A stretch of DNA of 64,000 nt, taken from Bacteroidota bacterium (GTDB taxonomy: Bacteria > Bacteroidota > Bacteroidia > Sphingobacteriales > Sphingobacteriaceae). The stretch lies in NCBI GenBank assembly GCA_023450085.1, contig JAEXHI010000031.1, positions 62,001 to 126,000 of the forward strand, written 5' to 3'. A program made the translations under genes and the position numbers. Shown here one piece after another: positions 43,477 to 51,666 of this stretch (position 1 is the stretch's first letter; the number at the start of each line of letters is the position of its first letter). The notes under the pieces were generated by a model, which saw only the letters and a list, made by a program, of their open reading frames with translations, did no database searches and was not told the origin of the DNA.

Positions 43477-44175
43477 CTACTCTTCCCAATCAGCTTTATC
43501 GCGGTACATTTTTGAATGTTTAAATTCATCAAAGTCTGTATATAAAGAATTATACGGATAACCTTCCCTTTCTTTTTTACCTGTCCAAGTTAAATGAACT
43601 AAAGCAAATTGTTGATCTAAATTAGGTTTTCTAATTTCAAATAAAACATCATCATTTCTTTGATCGTAACAAAAAGCAGAAAACTCACTGTCAGCTAGCA
43701 AATGCTTGGTGGGCTTATTCAAGAAATTGAAACATGATTTTTGAGCAATCCCTAACTCTTTCTTTAGTTCATTTTCAAATCCTATTTTTTGTTCGATATT
43801 CAATTCGCTCCAAGGTTCTTCAACAAGAATACGAGGTGGGTTGGTCAGCAAAAAATCCTGTATGATGGCTTGGCACACCCCAGCTATATTAATTTGTTTG
43901 GGTTCGTTTGGTAGCTCTTCAATATCGTCAATAGTGTAACCACCCTGAGGAAAGAGAAAAACTCCGTTCTCTAATTGCACATTAAATTTTAGGGAATGCC
44001 ACTTTTTATAGTCTGGCTGGGGAGTTTCCCAGAATTTCCAAACCTGCTTTTGAACTTTGTTAAAGTATAAAGCTGTGGGAATAAATTCACCAAATAAAAC
44101 GCCCATAGCCTCATCACCAACTTTCAATTCAGTGGTTCCTATCAGCTGGTGATGCGAAAATACTTTTGCTTTCAT
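43477..44175 (-). CDS. Hypothetical protein, 232 aa
   Basis: Not recognised. Soluble, Trp/Phe-rich protein with LIGTTELKVGDEAMGVLFGEFIPTALYF near the N-terminus and FALVHLTWTGKKEREGYPYNSLYTDFDEF near the end. The latter 'HLTW.G..E....P....Y.D...F' is of a kind found in small immunity-type proteins. 21 bp after the macro-domain gene, so probably in one transcript with it. Confidence 0.65.
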   Translation of the reverse strand: MKAKVFSHHQLIGTTELKVGDEAMGVLFGEFIPTALYFNKVQKQVWKFWETPQPDYKKWHSLKFNVQLENGVFLFPQGGYTIDDIEELPNEPKQINIAGVCQAIIQDFLLTNPPRILVEEPWSELNIEQKIGFENELKKELGIAQKSCFNFLNKPTKHLLADSEFSAFCYDQRNDDVLFEIRKPNLDQQFALVHLTWTGKKEREGYPYNSLYTDFDEFKHSKMYRDKADWEE

Positions 44176-44196
44176 TGAGCTATTTCAAGATCATCA

Positions 44197-44730
44197 TTAA
44201 GCAAAATCATAAACAGTGGTTTCAATTTCATAGGCTATTAAATTATCATTAATGATCTTTTCTATTTCTGACCATTCTCCTCCAGCAGGCCCACAACCAA
44301 TTCTTGGCATATGAATAGCAGCATCATATCGTTTGGCAAACTGTCTAACTCTCTCTAAACATTCCGAAACAAACGAGTAACGAATTGGTGGATTTCCATC
44401 TTTATCTACTCTAATATTTCGCTGTGCAATCATATTGGCTACCCAAATATCTTCTGCAACCTTAACAAACTGCACATTTCCCAACCTAAATTCTCGCTCA
44501 CTCGAACCATTGCTGTTCTCAAGCTGTTCAAATTGTATAGTCTCAGATGGTTCTAATATTTTACTTTTATACCAGTCTCTAAAGGCTATTTCTGGCAGTT
44601 TCCATCTTTTAGATATTGCCATTACAAATCCCTTTCCCCAACCACCAACGTCATTGCAAATATGAACGATAATTTTTGTCCTATGGTCTTTTGGGTTTGT
44701 TGCGTCTCCTGTTATAAATTTTATTGCCAT
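44197..44730 (-). CDS. Macro-domain (ADP-ribose-binding) protein
   Basis: A 177-residue macro domain. Seen: FITGDATNPKD at the N-terminus, VHICNDVGGWGKGFVMAISKRW as the substrate loop (the usual NxxG region reads CNDVGGWGKG), and HMPRIGCGPAGGEWSEIEKIINDNL as the second phosphate loop. Such proteins bind or hydrolyse ADP-ribose derivatives (ADP-ribosyl-hydrolase or Appr-1''-p type). No DarT-like ADP-ribosyltransferase is seen next to it. In a store of immunity-type genes it may counter an ADP-ribosylating toxin; this is inference. Confidence 0.85.
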   Translation of the reverse strand: MAIKFITGDATNPKDHRTKIIVHICNDVGGWGKGFVMAISKRWKLPEIAFRDWYKSKILEPSETIQFEQLENSNGSSEREFRLGNVQFVKVAEDIWVANMIAQRNIRVDKDGNPPIRYSFVSECLERVRQFAKRYDAAIHMPRIGCGPAGGEWSEIEKIINDNLIAYEIETTVYDFA

Positions 44731-44742
44731 TATTTCTGCTTT

Positions 44743-45282
44743 TTACTTGTGCTGTTTCAATTCAATGATCTGTTCCTTCTTCCCACAAATGAATTTAATG
44801 CGATTTACTCCCCAATGACTGGATACAATTGTATGTTCATTTCTAAATTTAAATCGCTCAGCGTTTACTTTTAATTTTTCATGTTCTTTGTATTTCACTA
44901 CAGGTGTTATTTCAATAATTCGGTCGCAATGCAGTGTAGTATCCGCATTTACCCTTTCCGAAATATGAACCTCTTTTATACCAGCCTCCCAGTCTTGTTT
45001 ATTAAGCAATTGCCCACTTACTTCATAAGCAATTAATGATTTGTTATTGAACAAACTTAATTTACTCTCAACTATTTCAATCTTTAAGCTGTCAATGGAA
45101 AGCGCTTCTTGTGCTGACCACCATCCAACGTTATAGGTGATAGGAATTTCAAGTTTTGGCGACCTTGGTTCAGCGAAAGAAACGTTTGTCCTTCCAAAAT
45201 CTGTAATGTAACAGTAAGCACCTAAGGCCAATAAAATAATTACCAGGAAGCTGATTCCAATTGTTTTAAATACTTTTTTCAT
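44743..45282 (-). CDS. Hypothetical membrane-anchored protein, 179 aa
   Basis: One N-terminal hydrophobic helix (TIGISFLVIILLALGAYCYI) acts as signal anchor, followed by an extracytoplasmic beta-rich domain of about 150 residues (FAEPRSPKLEIPITYNVGWWSAQEALSIDSLKIEIVESKLSLF, EVSGQLLNKQDWEAGIKEVHISERVNADTTLHCDRIIEITPVV). Not recognised. 12 bp before the macro-domain gene on the same strand. Confidence 0.65.
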   Translation of the reverse strand: MKKVFKTIGISFLVIILLALGAYCYITDFGRTNVSFAEPRSPKLEIPITYNVGWWSAQEALSIDSLKIEIVESKLSLFNNKSLIAYEVSGQLLNKQDWEAGIKEVHISERVNADTTLHCDRIIEITPVVKYKEHEKLKVNAERFKFRNEHTIVSSHWGVNRIKFICGKKEQIIELKQHK

Positions 45283-45329
45283 TTAAGTTCGAGAATAAGA
45301 TGTATACTCTTCCTTGGGGAAGCTCAATA

Positions 45330-45767
45330 TCATTTAATCACGATAAATTGCCTTACACTTTCAGGTAGATCAGTTGTTGTTTTAATGGCTTTATTAAGCC
45401 ACAAATTAACAATCACACCTCTATCATTCACGTTACCTATAATGAGCAAATTATCGTAAGTTTCTACTTTAGACAAATATCCCACTAGGTTATTACCCAA
45501 AACCGAAACATTTATTTTTTTAGGTTGGTTAATTTGCGCCAATAACTCTTTTTGATGTCTGGGCAAGTCTTCAATGGGCTCATAAATCCAAGCAAACACA
45601 TAATCCTTACATTTAATCATATTGCCAGTTGTTTCACAATCTTTTGGGGCAGTAAAATACTTACCGCAAAACTCACTAGAAGCAGTGTTTGGGGTAGATT
45701 GTCCAAATGAAACGTTGGAAAATAGGGCTAAGAAAGCAATCGATATCAGTAGTTTAATTTTAGGCAT
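45330..45767 (-). CDS. Exported hypothetical protein, 145 aa
   Basis: Signal peptide (LLISIAFLALFSNVSFGQ), then a mature chain with two Cys pairs in ASSEFCGKYFTAPKDCETTGNMIKC and a beta-rich remainder (KINVSVLGNNLVGYLSKVETYDNLLIIGNVND, GVIVNLWLNKA). Function unknown. Separate from its neighbours by 47 and 98 bp. Confidence 0.65.
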   Translation of the reverse strand: MPKIKLLISIAFLALFSNVSFGQSTPNTASSEFCGKYFTAPKDCETTGNMIKCKDYVFAWIYEPIEDLPRHQKELLAQINQPKKINVSVLGNNLVGYLSKVETYDNLLIIGNVNDRGVIVNLWLNKAIKTTTDLPESVRQFIVIK

Positions 45768-45865
45768 CTTATTAAGGTAGCACTTAAGATGTATTTATTT
45801 TTATTAAGGTTATTTTCAAGTCACCAAATTCCTGAATTAATCTGTTGATTTGCATCGACAACGGG

Positions 45866-46450
45866 TTATATTTTATTCACCGCCTGTACTACTTCTTTAA
45901 CATCGTTATGTAAGGCAGTTTTGCTTTGGAACTTTGTATCGATTAATTGTTGTACTTGTAAATTGTCTTTATAAAACTCTTTGAGTTCTGTTTTAAATTT
46001 ATCAAGCCTCATGGTATTGATTAAAAAAGCATAGGTACCATCTGCTTTTTCAAAAGTATAGAAAGTACCTACCACGGCTCCATTTGAATTTACCGTTTGA
46101 GCCCAATACAAGGAGGTTTTTGGTCCAATAGCTACTGCCTGAAGAAACCTGAGATTATTTTTTGCATTAAATGGCTTGGCGTAAAATTGATGTTGTTTCC
46201 CGTTTAATAAAAACTCAAAGCTATTGATGTCCTCTGGTTTAAGCGTAAGGGTTCCCTTAATACTATCTACAACTTTCACCTTAAAAAACAATTTTGATAG
46301 ATCTTCGGCAATAAAAATGGAGCTAGGCACTACAATGTTAGCTTTAATGGTTTCATTAGTTTTGGTGACATAGCTACCGGAAACAGTAGTTTGTGCAAAT
46401 GAATAACCAAAGGAGGTTAACCATAGGAGTAGCAAGAAAGAATATTTCAT
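45866..46450 (-). CDS. Exported hypothetical protein, 194 aa
   Basis: Signal peptide MKYSFLLLLWLTSFGYSFAQ, mature beta-rich chain with GSYVTKTNETIKANIVVPSSIF, IKGTLTLKPEDINSFEFLLNGKQHQFYAKPF and a helical end (LDKFKTELKEFYKDNLQVQQLI). It resembles many Bacteroidetes exported proteins with a 'G.....G..I.....F....' pattern, but I cannot name the family. Upstream 46451-46675 is gene-free and shows nothing beyond a A/T-rich leader. Confidence 0.65.
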   Translation of the reverse strand: MKYSFLLLLWLTSFGYSFAQTTVSGSYVTKTNETIKANIVVPSSIFIAEDLSKLFFKVKVVDSIKGTLTLKPEDINSFEFLLNGKQHQFYAKPFNAKNNLRFLQAVAIGPKTSLYWAQTVNSNGAVVGTFYTFEKADGTYAFLINTMRLDKFKTELKEFYKDNLQVQQLIDTKFQSKTALHNDVKEVVQAVNKI

Positions 46451-46675
46451 GGGGAATTTTAAGTTTGTTTTATTTGCTTGTTGCTTTTATCTATTTAAAT
46501 TCAGTCAAATTGCTCAATATCAACCTACAACACCACTCTCTATTTCCTTCCTCAAAAACCAAGTGTTAATCCGCTCTAAGCTAAATCTTTCGCTAGATAT
46601 TTACAAATAATGCTTGCTAACCACAACAATCAAATAACTCCACTATATCAGCTACTTTCACTACCTTAGCCGTAT

Positions 46676-47098
46676 ATGCTCCAATACTATAAATATCCAC
46701 TTAAGATATGGTTGACTTCTGCTTTGTTAGGGACCATCTTGTTTTACACTGTCGAATATTACTACGCCGCTGGACCATACAGAGATGAACTATATCAACT
46801 TAATGAATTGAGCTTCTATTTAGGCGTAACGTTCATACTCGCTATGTTAGTTTCAATACCATGTTGGTTATGCTTATGGTATATATATAGCTGGTTTACC
46901 AAAAAAAGAAAAGTCAAATACCTTAAGCTCAAAATGTTGTTAATTAGCGAGTTGTTATGCTTTGCTTTATTTACGATAACATCAGCATTTGATCATGAGT
47001 CGGCGTTGGCCTATGATTTAGATCTCAAGTTTTCATTTATGATAGCGCTAGCCATTGCAGTGTTCATTTATCCTGCCCATAAAACCAATCACAAGTAA
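46676..47098 (+). CDS. Membrane protein, 140 aa (paralogue of 47823-48266)
   Basis: Four predicted helices (IWLTSALLGTILFYTVEYYY, YLGVTFILAMLVSIPCWLCLWYIYSWF, MLLISELLCFALFTITSA and FSFMIALAIAVFIYPA). The first 15 residues, MLQYYKYPLKIWLTS, are nearly identical to the start of the protein at 47823-48266, and both share a STPCW/SIPCW element, so they are tandem paralogues. Family not known to me. First of three plus-strand genes set against the minus-strand trend of this region. Confidence 0.7.
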   Translation: MLQYYKYPLKIWLTSALLGTILFYTVEYYYAAGPYRDELYQLNELSFYLGVTFILAMLVSIPCWLCLWYIYSWFTKKRKVKYLKLKMLLISELLCFALFTITSAFDHESALAYDLDLKFSFMIALAIAVFIYPAHKTNHK

Positions 47099-47138
47099 AT
47101 AAGTATTAAATTATTGATATTTTCAAATATCTTATCCC

Positions 47139-47804
47139 ATGTATAAATTTCTTCTAGTAACGTTTCTCTCCCTTTCTGCTACCTTTTCCATAAAAGCTCA
47201 GAAAGCACCCAACAAGCAATCTATTACTAGTTTTGCCACCGTCCAGTTTCCCGCAAAACCTACCGTATTGGATACGTTAGGGGTCCGAACTTTTCACTAC
47301 GCCGATTCTTTAGCTGATTATATTGTTACAGTGAAGGACATGACGGAGATGAAGGGCTTTCAATTGAAATTTGAAAATTTGGACGATTTTTATGATGGTG
47401 TAAAAAAGGGTACTCTTGAGGCAAGTAAGGGAACATTAACGAGCCAAAAACCATTTACCATTGCAGGTCTTAAAGGTTCTGAACTGATTTATACGATCCC
47501 TAATCCCGACTTACCCAATTTAGGATTTAAAAGAATGTTGTTTGTAGAAGGTTTGGCAATTAGTATTGATTTCATTACTTACTCGGAAGACGACCAGCAA
47601 ACTAAAGCAAGCCGAGAAACCTTTTTTAATTCTTTATCCTTTACAGGCGACCCAAAACTTTTAAAACAAGAAACCATTGCTTCAACGGATGAACTAGCCA
47701 ACGGTTTCGCTTATCAACTGGGCAGAGTGACTGGTTACGTACTCATCATTTTATTAGTAATTTGGGTGATTAAACGCTTAACGAGGAAGAAGATAAGAGC
47801 TTAG
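47139..47804 (+). CDS. Exported protein with C-terminal membrane helix, 221 aa
   Basis: Signal peptide (MYKFLLVTFLSLSATFSIKAQ), a mature domain (about 25-180: FATVQFPAKPTVLDTLGVRTFHYADSLADYIVTVKD ... GLKGSELIYTIPNPDLPNLGFKRMLFVEGLAISIDFIT), and one C-terminal helix (YVLIILLVIWVIKRL) with a basic cytoplasmic tail. So it is probably an inner-membrane-anchored periplasmic domain. Not recognised. 40 bp and 18 bp from the two paralogous membrane genes around it, so likely one operon. Confidence 0.7.
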   Translation: MYKFLLVTFLSLSATFSIKAQKAPNKQSITSFATVQFPAKPTVLDTLGVRTFHYADSLADYIVTVKDMTEMKGFQLKFENLDDFYDGVKKGTLEASKGTLTSQKPFTIAGLKGSELIYTIPNPDLPNLGFKRMLFVEGLAISIDFITYSEDDQQTKASRETFFNSLSFTGDPKLLKQETIASTDELANGFAYQLGRVTGYVLIILLVIWVIKRLTRKKIRA

Positions 47805-47822
47805 CCCTAAAAAATCGAAACG

Positions 47823-48266
47823 ATGCTCCAATACTACAAATATCCGCTTAAGGTATGGCTAACTAGTGCATTTTTAGGCTCTGCTTTTTTGGAAGCCGTT
47901 AACTACTTTACGAAAGACTATAATTGTCATCCATCTGAGTATTTTGCTAACAACTGGAGCGAAAATATCTTTTTCGTCTTTATATTTTTCGGCATAAGCA
48001 CGTTGCTCTCCACCCCATGTTGGTTGCTATTTTGGTTGGTGTACCATCAGGCGTTAAAATGTTTTGACAAGCTAAGGGTAAGGCTATTAATGATTGTAGT
48101 AGGTCAACTATTAGCAATCGCCTTAGGCTACCTTGTTTTAGGAGATTTACGTTTAGCCTCTACAGATGCATACATTGTGCCATGCTATTGTTTGGCTTTG
48201 CTGATAGCTACACTGATGTATAAAGTGAATAGCACAGCTATCATTGAACAAGCACCGCTTCACTAA
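47823..48266 (+). CDS. Membrane protein, 147 aa (paralogue of 46676-47098)
   Basis: Four helices with N-terminus MLQYYKYPLKVWLTSAFLGS, as in the gene 1.1 kb upstream, and the shared LLSTPCWLLFWLVYH element. Divergence outside these parts suggests an old duplication. Function unknown. Confidence 0.7.
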   Translation: MLQYYKYPLKVWLTSAFLGSAFLEAVNYFTKDYNCHPSEYFANNWSENIFFVFIFFGISTLLSTPCWLLFWLVYHQALKCFDKLRVRLLMIVVGQLLAIALGYLVLGDLRLASTDAYIVPCYCLALLIATLMYKVNSTAIIEQAPLH

Positions 48267-48300
48267 TATTTGTGATAGAAGGGAATTACCATAAAGTAGG

Positions 48301-48612
48301 TTAGTCTTCTCCTTCAATCGTAATATCTAGCAGCTCGCTCCCTATTTTCAATCCAAGGAGTAAATCAAGGGTTTCATTATCGCCAAAAATAATAAGAAGT
48401 TTATATTTATTTTTATCGTTAGTCATCTCAACGTCTTCAATAGATTTAATTCTAACTGTCAGGGAAATTGACCTGCTTAGTGGAATCTGAACAAACCACC
48501 TTTCTTTAACCGTTCCTTCTTTTAATCTCCCAATGAGATAAAATTCATTTCTGCGTCTGATCAAAAAACTGTCAATTACCTCAAATTGTCCTTGTTTTAT
48601 TTTTGTATTCAT
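48301..48612 (-). CDS. Hypothetical protein, 103 aa
   Basis: Not recognised. Small beta-rich cytoplasmic protein (FEVIDSFLIRRRNEFYLIGRLKEGTVKERWFVQIPLS, SLTVRIKSIEDVEMTNDKNKYKLLIIFGDN). The 'G.I..G.v..G..v.i' like layout may be an OB/translation-barrel fold. Its start codon overlaps the stop of the upstream gene (48612), so the two are translationally coupled. Confidence 0.65.
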   Translation of the reverse strand: MNTKIKQGQFEVIDSFLIRRRNEFYLIGRLKEGTVKERWFVQIPLSRSISLTVRIKSIEDVEMTNDKNKYKLLIIFGDNETLDLLLGLKIGSELLDITIEGED

Positions 48613-48938
48613 TATTGCATACCTAAATCACTTCTAATGCCTTTTTTATCAAGCCAAGCCAAGAGTTTATTTTTTAACATTTCTCTCTCATATTCACTCA
48701 AAACATTTCCTACAGGAAAACGCACTAACTTTTCATCAAAATACACCAACATATCATACTCCTTAACGCCCGACATTTCTACATAAATTTCAACTAAATC
48801 ACCCTGTTCAATGCAGTAGATATAGCCCGACCTTCCATCTGGTATAAAGGTGAACCCTTCCTTTTGGAGCAGTTTTAAAATACCATGTCTTTCCCATCGC
48901 TCATTACGCCATCTATTCTCTTCTTCTGAAAACTGCAT
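48612..48938 (-). CDS. Hypothetical protein, 108 aa
   Basis: Not recognised. Basic/acidic mixed small protein: RWRNERWERHGILKLLQKEGFTFIPDGRSGYIYCIEQGDLVEIYVEMSG. ATG 48938 preferred to the TTG at 48941. Overlaps the next gene by 1 bp; the pair looks like a coupled two-gene unit, and its size is like a toxin/antitoxin or toxin/immunity pair, but no motif supports that. Confidence 0.65.
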   Translation of the reverse strand: MQFSEEENRWRNERWERHGILKLLQKEGFTFIPDGRSGYIYCIEQGDLVEIYVEMSGVKEYDMLVYFDEKLVRFPVGNVLSEYEREMLKNKLLAWLDKKGIRSDLGMQ

Positions 48939-49011
48939 CAATTAAAACTTTCATTTTTTTGCTTAACTGCTAATGTTAAATAGTTCTAGATATATAAAAC
49001 GAACTTTCTGC

Positions 49012-49614
49012 TTAATCAAGTTCTTCGTACTTGTACGAGTTTGTTGTCAGATCTTTATCTTTTAAATAGCCCCAAAACGTGTCTTGCCGATTTGGGTTGG
49101 TGATATATTCGATACTGCTTACACAAGCATCTGTATCAAATTCAAATGTCACCGTTCCTTTTGCATATAATTTTAAATCACATGCACCGTAAGGGAAATA
49201 TATCGATGTATCAAGCCAATATTCGTAACAGTCATGATCAATGTTTTCAAGTGTCCAATCTCTTTTAAACTCTACTTGTTTACCTGTTTTATATTGTAAA
49301 AAACCTTTATCATCATAGGGTGAAATGGAAATTTTTCCAGCTACCACATCATTAAATGTCAAAATGCCAAAACCTTGAATAGTAATCTCATTTCCTGCCG
49401 ATTTCTGTAATATTGATTTAATGTTAGCCTCTTTATCTAAGTCCAAGTATTTTGCCCAGTTAAAACCTGGCATAACACCAGCTCCCCATACTTTAAATGA
49501 AACAGTAGAAGGCAGAAAAGTTGATGGATCAAAAAATATAGTCTTGCTATCGTAAAAACTAACGCTTTCTACATCATCAAATATTTCTTTTGTCAAGTCA
49601 ACGGTTATTTTCAT
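49012..49614 (-). CDS. Hypothetical protein, 200 aa
   Basis: Not recognised. Acidic, beta-rich, no signal peptide. N-terminal half MKITVDLTKEIFDDVESVSFYDSKTIFFDPSTFLPSTVSFKVWGAG; C-terminal half FEFDTDACVSSIEYITNPNRQDTFWGYLKD. Overall look of a cytoplasmic immunity-type protein. No operon partner with short spacing. Confidence 0.6.
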   Translation of the reverse strand: MKITVDLTKEIFDDVESVSFYDSKTIFFDPSTFLPSTVSFKVWGAGVMPGFNWAKYLDLDKEANIKSILQKSAGNEITIQGFGILTFNDVVAGKISISPYDDKGFLQYKTGKQVEFKRDWTLENIDHDCYEYWLDTSIYFPYGACDLKLYAKGTVTFEFDTDACVSSIEYITNPNRQDTFWGYLKDKDLTTNSYKYEELD

Positions 49615-49770
49615 TCTATTTTTTTATGGCATGTCAAGATAAGCCACAGCTTACAAAGATATCTTATAAAGTATGCTATTTAACACATCCACAAGTCATC
49701 TACGCTTAACCCTAAAACACAAGACTTGTGCTAAGCGAGGGAAATTTATCAAGCCAAGAATCGTTAAAGA

Positions 49771-51576
49771 TTATTTCATCTTATCAGCCTCCCTTAAATA
49801 TAATTTTCTATTATGAATAAAAATTTGACTATTACTATTCAAGGCGTTTGTTGCATAAACTTTCTTATCAAATTCAATGAAGCAAAAACCTCTAGTTTGT
49901 CCATTTGATTTCTTAGGTATTATAACATCAACTACTTCACCAAATTTACTAAGAACTTCGATAAGCTCTTCTGCCTTAAGTGTATTTGGAATATTACCTA
50001 CATAAATTCTTGCGTAGTCTGAACGATCTGCTTCTCCATCATTTTTTATATCGATTTTTTGATGAGGTAACTTTATAGTATATCTAGGCACAGCTTTTCG
50101 TGAGCCATTATATTGTTTCCTTTGATAAGAAACTTGATTTCCATCTAAAGTTGTTTCCAAGATAGAAAGAATCCTAAGAGATTCAATCAATTCGCGATAT
50201 GACTTTTCGTCTACAATTCCTACCGTCTCAAAGATTTCCTTTGCAGAAATTAAACGGCCATTGACTCCTAGTCTTACAACAGTCTTTTGCTCTCTAGACA
50301 ATTCAAAATTTTTAAAGTTATCTAACCAAAGTTGTTCTTCTTTAGTATATATATGTTTGTAAAACAACGTTATTGAATAACTTTTATTTGCGGAAACGAT
50401 TTTTGGAGAAATCATATCATTGCTCTTTAACAAATCGTATATCCTTCTTATACCTTCCCCTAATTCTCTTATATATCCTGTTTCTCTAAGAACTCTTGCT
50501 ATATAGGTGTTTCTTGATAAATGAGCCCCAGTTAATGCTTCAATATCTTTTAAAGTTATAGAGGATAATAATTCTCCTGGATTTTCAATTGTTAACCGAT
50601 CATCAAATATTTTAACTTCTATCCCCCTTCCTTCTGAACTATAGTCTCTGTGTGTTATAGCATTAATAAGAGCTTCTTTACAAGCTAGCTCAGGATACAT
50701 TATTTGGGTTTTAAACAACGCATCATCAGAAAATTTTGTATCTGTTAGATGGGGTCTTAATAAATCCCAACTACTTTCTATTAGTTCAAATATATTACCA
50801 TTAGCTTCGCCAACTTCAGTGACATTAAAATCTGTACCTGTTTTTTCTTCGGTACCTCGAACTTTTAAAATTCTGACCTGACTTCTCGGATGCCATTTAC
50901 TAGAACGTTTTGCAAAAAGCAACAGTGCAGCCTTTCGTAGCTTTAATGAGTTCCCATCGAATTCAGCTAAATCAAGATATTGAAGAAGCTTTTCTGCCGA
51001 AATGAGTTTTGAAATTCTCTGTCCAATTGATTGCAATAAATCATGATCTAAATCAGTTACCCTTGCAATTTCAATAAACATTCTATCATATTCCCTAGAA
51101 GTTTTTTCTTCTCTTTGAAATATAATTTTTTCTGATGCAGTTGGAACAGATTCTCTATCCCTTCTCTGAAAGCATTCACCCTTAGAAGTAAGATGAACGA
51201 ATTCTGTACCCTTACTAACGGAGAAGTAAACAACTTTTAGTCCGTTATAATCAATTAAAGTCGCTTGTTTAATAGGTACTGGCGTGTCATTCAAAATGCA
51301 ATCTTTATATGAATTGAGTATTTCTATTACTTGCTTCTCTCCATGTGGCAAACCTGTTACTTTATTACTATCTTCTATTCCAACAAACAACTCACCACCA
51401 TCAGCGTTTGCGAAAGCAACAAGTGTTTTAGCAATATCATATTTAATTTCTTTTAAATCTCTAGGAGTCTTATTTCCATCAGGCCCTTCATAACCACTTT
51501 TAAATTCCCTGTAATAACTTTCGCTTATTTCAAGAGCTATTTCTACTCTTTCTTTAAGTCTCAAAATATTTTCCAT
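49771..51576 (-). CDS. AlbA_2 (Schlafen-like) / GHKL-ATPase protein with C-terminal RRM
   Basis: A 601-residue multi-domain protein. Residues about 20-140 form an AlbA_2 (Schlafen-type) domain: YYREFKSGYEG, DIAKTLVAFANADGGELFVGIED. Residues about 290-400 form a GHKL ATP-binding domain of the HATPase_c_4 type: YPELACKEALINAITHRDYSSEGRGIEVKIFDDRLTIENPGEL, with LGEGIRRIYDLL after it. A winged-helix-like part follows (SREQKTVVRLGVNGRLISAKEIFETVG). Residues about 522-597 form an RNA-recognition motif with RNP2 IYVGNI (524-529) and RNP1 RGFCFIEF (562-569). AlbA_2-GHKL proteins are common as defence-associated or regulatory proteins, but I do not know of this RRM fusion. Downstream of the ATPase gene by 90 bp. 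Confidence 0.85.
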   Translation of the reverse strand: MENILRLKERVEIALEISESYYREFKSGYEGPDGNKTPRDLKEIKYDIAKTLVAFANADGGELFVGIEDSNKVTGLPHGEKQVIEILNSYKDCILNDTPVPIKQATLIDYNGLKVVYFSVSKGTEFVHLTSKGECFQRRDRESVPTASEKIIFQREEKTSREYDRMFIEIARVTDLDHDLLQSIGQRISKLISAEKLLQYLDLAEFDGNSLKLRKAALLLFAKRSSKWHPRSQVRILKVRGTEEKTGTDFNVTEVGEANGNIFELIESSWDLLRPHLTDTKFSDDALFKTQIMYPELACKEALINAITHRDYSSEGRGIEVKIFDDRLTIENPGELLSSITLKDIEALTGAHLSRNTYIARVLRETGYIRELGEGIRRIYDLLKSNDMISPKIVSANKSYSITLFYKHIYTKEEQLWLDNFKNFELSREQKTVVRLGVNGRLISAKEIFETVGIVDEKSYRELIESLRILSILETTLDGNQVSYQRKQYNGSRKAVPRYTIKLPHQKIDIKNDGEADRSDYARIYVGNIPNTLKAEELIEVLSKFGEVVDVIIPKKSNGQTRGFCFIEFDKKVYATNALNSNSQIFIHNRKLYLREADKMK

Positions 51577-51666
51577 TATTAATTTATTTGTTGGTGATTT
51601 TCTTAATACTACTTTGCGAAGTCAATAATGAAGTAAAATACTTAACATTATGAACGATGCAATCAT

